Shown here piece after piece: positions 55,782 to 64,000 of a stretch of 64,000 nucleotides of DNA. Source of the DNA: Neopestalotiopsis rosae. Its lineage: Eukaryota > Ascomycota > Sordariomycetes > Amphisphaeriales > Sporocadaceae. Every line of letters begins with the position of its first letter. Within the stretch, counting starts at the first letter, position 1. The notes under the pieces are model-generated. The model saw nothing but the letters and a program-made list of their open reading frames with translations, was not told the DNA's origin and searched no databases. The DNA lies in contig JALGAS010000006.1 in NCBI GenBank assembly GCA_023078685.1, forward strand, positions 620,001 to 684,000, read 5' to 3'. The translations under genes and the position numbers were made by a program.

Positions 55782-57817
55782 ATTGAAGGTATATATTTTC
55801 GTTTAGAAATGATGATTGTTCACAACAAGTAGAAAGATACCGCTACTTTGAGCCTGGGGAAGATCTTTGATTTCCCAAAAGATCATAGATAAGACAATCG
55901 AAAGAGCAAATGGGAGTATAAGGAGAAACAATTGTATTTATAGACGTCTGCTTGGTATTCCCTGTCTCAATTCGCGCGTTTTGAACATCAGTGAGATAGA
56001 TGATGATCAAGGAAGCTGAAATGTCCTGCTTGGCCTTACCCCGGTTTTTCCCATTCAGACGCTGGCGTGGATGGGCCACCCTTGGAAATATGCCGGCGTC
56101 TGACCTTGGCTGCGGGGATAGACTTTCACAGAACCTGGGGGTGGTTTGGAGAAAAAGGGCCGGCTAACTTTCCCAGCGCCTTGACTTCATTGGACTCTAA
56201 TAATTGGCTGTGCTTGAGCGCTAACTGTTTATCATACTCGTAACTCGCAAGACATACTAACACATTGTAACAGGCATGGAGTGCCTTTGGCGACTATCAT
56301 GCCGATTTCCACTCTCTGCATATACGGAATAGCCAGTTCCTCACCTAAGCTTCTTCTTTCGGGTGGTCTCTTGGATGGATCAGTTCTAGGACTTGGGCTT
56401 GATCAACTAAATGACATCATGGCGTCTCAGGCTTGACGATTGAGGAGGTTTGGTCAAGTCTTCACCCCACAGAATGAAGCGGATGTTGGTCCCACGGGCC
56501 ATCTAATACACGAAGATGGCGTTGCTTCTGCGTTGCAAGGCCGAGACTTTGACAACAGGGGCGCCCTTCATCAGGCTACAATCGGATGATAACGGAGTAG
56601 GCAAACAGATGAGCGATTCCCAGTGCGGTAGTTGCGCCGTGCATGCGGCGTCAATTGACTTTGCCAGATAATTGTTAGTTAGTAAGGCGTCGGATATACC
56701 TATCGGAGATATACTCCAGTCTGTCTCGGATGCGAAGGCACAGCGCAAAGAATACTGCAAAATTGGTTCAACATCTCCGGACAATCGTTCGCCCGCGTCC
56801 ATGAAGCTTTAGTAGCATTATTTCTTTAAACTTGAGTAGAGCACTGCTTTTGTCAGGTTGGGAGATTTTTATCGCATGTCATGTAATAATCCATCTCTTC
56901 TTCTGTATTGGTCCGGCATAAGAGCCTCGGAGTTCTGTGCGCGTACTATATTTGCATAAAGTACATAGTACAGATCCATACTCAAGTTCATTGCACACGC
57001 TCTTCAAAAACTTAAAAAGCTCCTCTACTCCAGGCTGAGCAAAAACTCCACTACCTTATTAATGACGTAGCGAATAGCCCGAGTTATCGTAGATGTTCGT
57101 GTTGACATCGTGACGAGATGATCCTTAAGTGACTGGGGTAACAAGTCAGTGAAGTCAGCCAGGTCCGTCGCCGCCAAGAGCACATGATGAGCCCAAGCCC
57201 TATCGCCTAGAAGTACACGTGTACATACATGTGCATTGAGATCAAGAGCGGGGCGTCAAAGACGCGACGGTCTACTTTTACCAGAGGGAAAACAATGACA
57301 CGGGTCCCCGGGTTGGTGAACAGTGTTGAGTCGTGTTGTAGGCGCCGTCGCCACTAGTCTCAGCCAATCGGATGTTGCTCGTCTAAATTTCCAAATCCGG
57401 TCGCTTATACTACCACTTACGGCAGATTAGGCTTTTCTACCAACTTGTCCTTAATGTTTGCTCGACAACCCATCGAAGACACCAAAAAACACTCTCTCTC
57501 CGCATTTCGCACATTCTAGTGAGAGGGAAAGACAGCGCCGTTGGTGTTGCGAGCCGCGTGCCCCCAGAATGATGGGGTTGATTAGTGGAGATGGTGTAGC
57601 GCAAGATTCATGGAGACATGTAAGCGCTCGAGTAGACATTTTCAGAATGAGGGGAAATCGCATGTTTGCGGTAAAGGTACGATGCACCGGTGACAGTGGT
57701 ATTATTTAAATATCGTCTCTGCTGCGCGACAAGACAGATTCACCAGACTCTGTTATCATTGCCCAAATCTCGCTATTTCCTTTCGTCGAGACTCAAAAGC
57801 GCATAGATCTGTCTAAC
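55782..57817. other. Divergent intergenic region, 2 kb
   Basis: Promoters of the sugar porter (minus) and polyol dehydrogenase-like gene (plus). A TATTTAAATA string at about 57704-57714 is a plausible TATA-like element for the latter. A small ORF is listed separately. Confidence 0.45.
56503..56802 (-). CDS. Small hypothetical ORF
   Basis: A 99-residue ORF with its own ATG that I do not recognise. It could be a chance frame or the relic of a gene end. There is no signal peptide, membrane segment or motif. Confidence 0.15.
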   Translation of the reverse strand: MDAGERLSGDVEPILQYSLRCAFASETDWSISPIGISDALLTNNYLAKSIDAACTAQLPHWESLICLPTPLSSDCSLMKGAPVVKVSALQRRSNAIFVY

Positions 57818-59043
57818 ATGGCTGCGAGCGAAAAACAGCAAAACCCTTCCTTTGTCCTGAGGGCGATCAAGGGCGTTGTCTTCGAGGATAGACCAAAGCC
57901 TCAACTTCGAGACCAACACGATGTCCTCGTTCATGTCGCGCAGACTGGCATCTGTGGAAGCGATGTAAGTAAAGCGTCCCTCATCGTATTTGCAGACATT
58001 CGTATCTAACAGGTTACAGGTACACTAGTAAGTCATCCACTGATAAGGACAAGATCATTCATTTCTCTAACACAACTTCCCCTCTTTAGCTGGCAGCGTG
58101 GCCGCATCGGATCCTATGTCTTGACTGGCCCCATGGTTCTCGGCCACGAGTCTTCCGGCGTCATTGCGGAAGTTGGCTCCGAGGTCAAGCACCTCAAGCC
58201 AGGTGACCGCGTGGCCATGGAGCCCGGTGTTCCTTGCCGACGTTTTGACTATTGCCGGGGCGGATCATATCATCTGTGTGGAGACATGATTTTCGCCGCT
58301 ACGCCGCCGTGGGATGGCACGCTGGCAAAGTACTATGTCAATGCCGCCGACTTCTGCTACAAGATCCCCGACCACATGAATCTGGAAGAAGGTGCTATGG
58401 TTGAGCATGTGTCTGTTGCAGTTGCTATTGCAAAGACTGCCGACTTGAAGGCTCACCAAAAGGTGGTGATACTTGGCTGTGGCCCAATTCGAATCCTTTG
58501 CCAAGCCGTGGCCAAGGCCGCTGGTGCCGCCAAGGTCATTGGCATAGATGTTGTGCAGTCCCGTTTGGATATCGCCAATTCTTACGGCGTCGACGGAACG
58601 TATATGCCTCAGCGTGCAGAGCCTGGCGTGGATGCCATGGAGCATGCCGAGAAGACAGCAAATGATATTAAGGAGAAGATGGGACTTGGTGAAGGTGCCG
58701 ATGTCGTTCTGGAGTGCTCGGGCGCCGAGGCCTGCATACAGATGGGAATCTATGTGGCCCGCCGAGGAGGAACAGTTGTTCAAGCTGGAATGGGCAAGGA
58801 GGTCGTGAACTTTCCCATCACTGCCGTCTGGACACAGGGCCTTATCATCAAGGGCTCAATCAGATACCTGACTGGCTGTTACCCGGCTGCTATTGACCTG
58901 ATTTCCAGTGGCAAAATCGACGTCAAGAAGTTGGTAACTTAACAAATAGATTCAAGTTTGAACAGGCAGAGGAGGCGTTTGAGCTCGTTCGTCAAGGGCG
59001 ACAGGACGTCTTCAAGGTTATGATTGAGGGTGTACAATCATAA
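57818..59043 (+). pseudogene. Zinc-type polyol (xylitol/sorbitol) dehydrogenase with multiple lesions
   Basis: Exons 57818-57964, an 8-nt microexon 58020-58027 and 58090 onward join in phase. They restore [20 protein letters not shown], typical of fungal xylitol/sorbitol dehydrogenases that oxidise polyols with NAD. Catalytic zinc ligands are present (GICGSD, LGHES). Three defects are visible. The structural zinc motif reads PCRRFDYC, with Phe where a Cys is normal. The NAD motif reads GCGPIRILC, with Arg in place of Gly. After VKKLVT the frame stops at TAA (58940-58942), whereas the expected C terminus (FEQAEEAFELVRQGRQDVF) resumes from 58945 in another frame after five extra bases and ends at 59043. 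The stopped product is 335 residues. Most likely a decaying paralogue in the sugar cluster. Confidence 0.82.
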
Positions 59044-59351
59044 ATCACTAGAGACGAATTAAAAGCAGTGCCTAAATAATACACACTCATCCACGTACCA
59101 TGCTTGAACTTTTGAACAGTTTCTTTGTGTCACTTTGTGTAGTCGCATCTTGATGCAGGGCGGAAGTCTTTGGCGCTAACCCCACCATTAGATAGCCGAT
59201 GCAGCTGAGCTTGGGTCAGCCTTCCCTTCCTCCTCATCTCGCCTTCTTCAGTAGATTCCATCAAGAGAGTCGATTCCACCCCCCATCACATTCTCGCATC
59301 GTGGAGGGCTGAGTTGGATTAAATTGTTGTTGTATGAGACATAAAGAGTAA
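59044..59351. other. Short convergent intergenic region
   Basis: 3' flanks of the polyol dehydrogenase-like and regulator genes; nothing seen. Confidence 0.45.
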
Positions 59352-61204
59352 CTACGGGGATTGATCAGGATTAGGAACCCTCGTGTCCAAGTCGAGGGCT
59401 TCACAAGATGTCCTCCATTCCTCAAGCAGTGATTTTACTCGGTAGTCCGTCGCAATGCCAAGATTATCTTCGATACTTCGAAGAAGTTTGATCAAAAGCC
59501 TCTGTTCGTTTGGTACAGTACAACATCTGCCGGCCACGTACAGTGGCTGAATGGCCCGAAGTTTGACCGCGTCGGAAGGGGTTGCATTGATAATGGCAAT
59601 CACTTCAGAGGCATGATACCGAAGCTTTTGTTCAATATCCCTGAAGAAGAGCAGAAGATCGACAGGAGCTGAAGCAGTGGTTCCTGGGCATATGTCCGAC
59701 GGACGATGAATGAGTAAAAGCATACGCGCCATGTGATAGTACATCATGGTGGTTGAGCATAGATCATTGCTGAACCAGAGCTCCCGATTGAACAAATCCG
59801 AATCTTGCTCGTCTGCCTGCCGCGTCAAAAAAGTCCCATCAGCTTGAAATGATGGCGACAAGATTCTGAGCCATGAATCAAAGTGGGTCTCGAGATATTC
59901 ATAGGCGGTCGTGTCGTGACTGAGAAGGAGATTCAGATTGGAGGATAAAGGTGCCACGTAGTCTACGAGCATACACAAGAGCCGTACTAGTGCGAATGCA
60001 CCATTAAGTTGCCCTGAGACAGAGACATTGGCGTCGAGACTTGGTTGGCCGCCGCATCAGTCCGGGAAATGGATTTGGCCAGTGTTTGTATCGCCATTTC
60101 ATAATATTTGGCGCCGTACCAGCCAAATCCAAGTCTGCCCTGAGCCAGCCTGGCGAGGTTCTCTTGCGTTTTGCCTCGGAGCATAGTCGATAACGACGTT
60201 CTCATTTGCCCCAGTTGTGTGGCAGCTACGGCGCAGGCAGCATAGCGCAACAGGGGATGTTCGCCAGCCAGGCTGAGAACCTCGCGACTAAAGACTTCAT
60301 AGCGATATAAATGGTCCATCCTAGTATGATCTTGTCAGAACTCACAAATCGATTAGTCTCGATGACCTAATTACATACCACGGAGCAACACATTCCGAGT
60401 AGTGCCTTAGAAGAAATAATTCCTCTTGCGTGTCCTTGAGTGGATTGATGATTGAATTCGCCGAGGCATTATAAACCGATAGATGCGAACTGTCTGGAGT
60501 TCTAGATTCTGTATCGATTGTAAGTCCGTCTTGCATGGTCTCATGCGGTCCATTAGTATGGTTAAACGATCGGGTGTCAACTGTCAAGCTGAGCATTAGC
60601 TGTTCTGATCTGGGATCAGGCGAAGGTATGGCAGCATGCGGACTGCCCTTGGGGGCTGAGGCAGCCGAGGGCAATGCCACGGGGTTTGTTGGCGCGTCTT
60701 TTTCCTTATTCGAAACGTTGTCAAAACCAGAGGTGCTGGCAGCTTCTCGTACTCTCGGGTGTAGAGTCGTCGACTCTACAGTAAGCTGCGGTGGAAGATC
60801 AGAAGTGCTGGGCGACGCTCTTGTCCTTGCATTGGAGACAGCGACTCCATGATTCGCAGTTGCCCTTTTAGGTGTCCCACCGCTACTGCGACTGCTACCG
60901 CCATCTGACGCGGCTTGTTGTTGGACTGGTTGAAAAAGCCTGAACTTTGCGTCCTGCAGTGTACAGTCAACACCACGTTGCCGGCATTGCCCGCACTGAG
61001 GTTGCTGCTCGTCGCATTTGATCCTCCGCCTGCGACATTCTGGGCTTTAGGAGAGAGGAAATGATGTCAGCAAAATAGCCAGGTGATGGTTCCAAATGAT
61101 AAGTTCGATATGAGAAAAGGCGTCACATACCAACCAGTCCTGGACCGCGTACTCGCCTGACGCGCACGAGCTGAGCGCCCTGAATTCTGACTGGTTTGCT
61201 CCAT
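59352..61204 (-). pseudogene. Zn2Cys6 transcription factor with internal deletion/frameshift
   Basis: Exon 1 (61204-61131) and exon 2 (61044-60379) join across an 86-bp intron. They form the binuclear zinc cluster GCPECRRRRIKCDEQQPQCG followed by QCRQRGVDC, i.e. C-x2-C-x6-C-x6-C-x2-C-x6-C. A Ser/Pro-rich linker follows. Exon 3 starts at 60320 (58-bp intron) and carries the family middle region (LLRYAACAVAATQLGQ, FGWYGAKYYEMAIQTLAKSI). Near 60000-60040 the frame breaks. The C-terminal part (GQLNGAFALVRLLC, then HMARMLLLIHRPSD, to the stop at 59352) is in another frame. About 40 residues normally present before the SGxLNG segment appear missing. I found no intron that could bridge the break. 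It may have regulated the neighbouring sugar genes; DNA binding could survive in a truncated product. Confidence 0.78.
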
Positions 61205-63007
61205 TCGCTGCTTGACCGGAGCTCGGCAGGGGATCTGAAGTGATGAGGATACCTGGTGCTAATGCTCATTGAGTTTCTACGGTGCAGGTAGATTGCAGTA
61301 GCCCACTGCTCTTTTCAGGGTCTCATTGGTACATATTGATACTGATGCCTAGGTAGGTATTGATATGCATAGGAATTTCGTCTGGGTACACGTATTGAAT
61401 CGATGTTAAAGGCCCAGGTGTGAAAGAAGATGGATTTCCATGAGTGCAGCGGCGGGGCAGTCGAAGTGCAAACCTTGAAGAATTGGGGGGCATCGGCAGT
61501 AAGCGTTAGCGTGGCCCAAGCGCTACAAGCCTACAAAACGTTTGATTAAGCGAAAGTAGGGGCTGTGGTGCCGGGCTCCTTAGGCAGGCAAAGCTTACAA
61601 TCAACTCAACATCTCTTATACCGCAAGCACGTTCACAGAGTTGTTAAGGTGCCATCTCATTCAACGAGTTGCTCAGAACCCAACCTTGAAATCTGGGAGG
61701 CTCATTTTTCGCCGAAAGTTCTTCGAAGAGTTCAGTATTACAATAAAGAATGAAAAGCTCAGAATCAGACATTGTGGAAAATGGTTTCTACTAACCATGA
61801 AATCACAAAACTTTGTTTTCATGATTCATGAAATCTTTATTCATTAAGCAAGTCCATGCCATTAATCCAGTGCTTCACCAATCTCTACACACAAGATTGC
61901 CACAAGCATGGGACTTGGTCTGGATGGTGAAGAGCTCCTAGATGCCAAACGACCGTTCGACCAAGAAACCAAGTTAATTGATATTGTTTGTAATTTCTCC
62001 AAATCTGCCCAATCACCACCCCAACCACTGCCACAAGGTTGCCAAGAATTGATTTCGACAGACCTCCAATTCTATACTAAGCTTACTCGTACACCTTGAA
62101 ATAGCTACGACTATTGTACCTCAGTAGATTGAGAAGCTTTCTAGAATGCTCGCCTTGTTGGAAACGACCAACAGGCGAAACGGTACTGACAGTTTATCGT
62201 ACTGGTATCTATATCTACCTGCCATACGCCAACGGGGAGTGCAACCACGGAGCTGACGCTGCAGGAAATGAGGTTGCATACACAATCACGGCTGGAAAAG
62301 GAAAAAGAAAAAAAGAAAGAAGAAGGAATGAAAGGCCACATTACATGTCGCGGGACGCCATTCTTTGCCCATATGCATGTTTACAGAGGGAGTTATGCAC
62401 TCCTCCAAAGTATGTGATGTCCAACACGGGATTCGTCGATGCGCCTTTGTAGTGGTCTGTACGACAAGCCCGGCCCCATCCCGGCCTGCGGCGGGCAAGT
62501 TTTCAACGAACGGCCCCACCGTCTACGTGGTTTTGTCATCCGAGCGGGAATGGCAGCCAACGATCATTGTGACATAGTATGCCAGTTTCTACTCAACATG
62601 GTAAGCTTGATCAAGCATATGATAGGTGACGGCTAGATGTATGGCCTGGTAATCCTAGAGTCTTGGAAGTCGCCAAGAGCGGAAAGTGGGGCGGTGAAGA
62701 TAGACACGAACTTGAGTTGTATTATGCGGGGCCTACGGTCTTACACTCTCCCCTTGATCATCCCACCAATCATAATCTGTCAAAACACCTGTGTATAGCT
62801 ACAATGGTGTGAGTAGCATAGCCAATGACTGATCTTTGGGGAGGTAAATCATCGAAATGGTATGTACTGAATGGACTTCTGGAGAGATATAAATATCTGG
62901 CATATGGCAAGTTTGAAGTAATGACCTCTCTTGTCATATCCTTAGGTGTTTTGACATTGATCTTTGCATAATAGCCTCCAATACTGCTCGAGCAAGAATC
63001 TTTCAGA
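61205..63007. other. Divergent intergenic region, 1.8 kb
   Basis: Between the regulator (minus) and GH5 gene (plus). It holds only short incoherent ORFs and a near-perfect palindrome with 8-bp arms (TTTCATGA-T-TCATGAAA, 61817-61833). No gene supported. Confidence 0.45.
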
Positions 63008-64000
63008 ATGCATTTCAGCAATCTTCTCAGTTACATCATTATTGGGTTCTCTCGAACCACGGCCGCCTACGTGACATGGAAAACATTCAATGCGACTGGC
63101 GCCAATCTGGGTGCTTGGCTTGTCCAAGAAAAGTCACTCGACACCCCATTCTGGAATGAGTATGGTGGTAATGCGACTGATGAATGGGGTCTCTGCGTGC
63201 ATCTGGGTGCACGTTGTGGCCCAGTACTGGAACAGAGATACGCGTCTTTCATCAACACGTCCACAATCGATGAACTTGCCAAGGTCAATATCAATGTTCT
63301 CCGCGTTCCCACTCACTACGCTGCGTGGATTCAAGTCCCTGGTTCGCAGCTATACAGTGGACGGCAGGTTGACTTCTTAAAGTCGATCTCGTCTTATGCG
63401 ATCCAGAAGTACGGCATGCACATCATCATTGGTCTTCACTCTCTACCTGGCGGTGTGAACGGCGTGGGCATCGGCGAGAAGGACGGCAATTTTGGTTGGT
63501 TCAACAATGCGACAGCTCTGTTATATTCATACCAGGCGGTTGATGCGGCTCTTCACTTCATTCAATCATCCGTCTCACCCCAGTCATTCACCTTGTCACC
63601 CATCAATGAGCCCGTTGATAATCCAGACTTCACCAAGTTCGGAACACCAGATGCTCTCTCTGAAAGCGGTGCCGATTATACAGCCGCTTACATCAGGGAA
63701 GTGCTTTCGCGGGCAGCCAATGTCAACCCATCCATACCCGTCATGTTTCAAGGATCTTTCAGAAAAGAATCATATTGGTCTTCCAAGTTCAATACTTCAT
63801 CCAATCTGGTTTTCGATACCCATAATTACTATTTTGCTGGAAGACCCACGACCTCCGCAAATCTGGCTGCCTACATTTGCTCCGACGCCAAGGACTCGTC
63901 GAGCGACGGGAAGTTTCCCGTCTTCATTGGAGAGTGGTCTATCCAGGCTGCAATAAACAATACTCTGGCATCTCGTGAGTCCAATCTCAACACTGGCTTG
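63008..64000 (+). CDS. GH5 glucan 1,3-beta-glucosidase (exo-beta-1,3-glucanase), 5' part
   Basis: The frame opens at 63008 and runs to the right edge of the window (331 codons, incomplete). The N terminus HFSNLLSYIIIGFSRTTAA is a plausible secretion signal. Family landmarks follow: TGANLGAWLVQE, the DEWGLCVHLGARCGPVLEQR block, NVLRVPTHYAAW, and IIGLHSLPGGVNG. The acid/base Glu is in LSPINEPVDNPDF, THNYYF follows, and the nucleophile Glu is in VFIGEWSIQ. Such secreted enzymes trim beta-1,3-glucan in the cell wall or environment. A GTGAGT at 63975 could look like a donor, but the downstream codons still fit the family (ESNLNTGL), so I read through. No lesion in the visible part. Confidence 0.88.
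   Translation, partial: MHFSNLLSYIIIGFSRTTAAYVTWKTFNATGANLGAWLVQEKSLDTPFWNEYGGNATDEWGLCVHLGARCGPVLEQRYASFINTSTIDELAKVNINVLRVPTHYAAWIQVPGSQLYSGRQVDFLKSISSYAIQKYGMHIIIGLHSLPGGVNGVGIGEKDGNFGWFNNATALLYSYQAVDAALHFIQSSVSPQSFTLSPINEPVDNPDFTKFGTPDALSESGADYTAAYIREVLSRAANVNPSIPVMFQGSFRKESYWSSKFNTSSNLVFDTHNYYFAGRPTTSANLAAYICSDAKDSSSDGKFPVFIGEWSIQAAINNTLASRESNLNTGL

Noticed and set aside
31095..61204. RIP as the single cause of all lesions
   Set aside because: Only some stops could come from CpA-to-TpA changes; others are a probable TGG-to-TGA, frameshifts or a deletion, and the genes lack dense transitions.
31095..61204. Stop-codon reassignment or programmed readthrough
   Set aside because: All three stop codons appear as lesions, while the intact genes end normally; no known fungal code or readthrough context fits.

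Overview
The window comes from a filamentous ascomycete (Pezizomycotina), most likely a Sordariomycete. Most genes carry short introns of roughly 48-150 bp with GTAAGT-like donors and CAG/TAG acceptors. The gene families point the same way: a RID/Masc1-type cytosine methyltransferase, a HET-domain protein, a Zn2Cys6 regulator, an EFR3 homologue, a fungal P450, GFA proteins and secreted CAZymes. The species cannot be named from sequence alone.

Layout. At 0-5 kb lie the C-terminal end of an Rqc2/Tae2 ribosome-quality-control gene, an unrecognised fungal protein with a methyltransferase-like glycine motif, and a metal-dependent amidohydrolase. At 5.7-9.2 kb is a GH35 beta-galactosidase with an N-terminal membrane anchor. 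At 9.2-11.3 kb is gene-poor DNA with a decayed retroelement RNase H-like fragment, a diverged direct repeat and a 49-bp tandem repeat. These lie directly upstream of the RID-type DNA methyltransferase (11.3-13.3 kb). At 13.5-17.5 kb a CE8 pectin methylesterase and a GH28 polygalacturonase are arranged head to head. At 17.9-31 kb are a GFA protein, a ten-exon APC permease, a 3.5-kb gene-free stretch, EFR3 and a cytochrome P450. At 31-36 kb an odd G-alpha-like protein with a STAND-type N-terminal domain lies next to a HET-domain protein. At 36.8-47.4 kb are an MFS transporter, a secreted lipase/esterase, two short-chain reductases and an F-box-like protein. At 48-61.2 kb is a group that looks like a sugar-utilisation cluster: GH2 beta-galactosidase, SDR sugar reductase, sugar porter, polyol dehydrogenase and Zn2Cys6 regulator. 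The window ends inside a GH5 exo-1,3-beta-glucanase.

The most striking pattern is one of integrity. I rebuilt exon structures by hand and checked phase at each junction. All 11 genes left of about 31 kb read cleanly, with two of them cut only by frame-independent limits (the Rqc2 gene is cut by the window edge). To the right, 7 of 13 genes carry reading-frame lesions. These are in-frame stops in the G-alpha-like gene, the MFS transporter, the Gre2-like reductase and the GH2 gene, and frameshifts in an SDR, the polyol dehydrogenase and the Zn2Cys6 regulator. Three of the five sugar-cluster genes are affected while the SDR and transporter remain intact. This looks like an accessory segment in decay, although sequence error cannot be excluded from one sequence.

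Functionally, the PME and polygalacturonase would act in sequence on pectin. GH2, transporter, polyol dehydrogenase, SDR and regulator would fit release, uptake and oxidoreductive catabolism of galactose or a pentose. The HET and G-alpha/STAND-domain genes suggest an allorecognition or cell-death neighbourhood.
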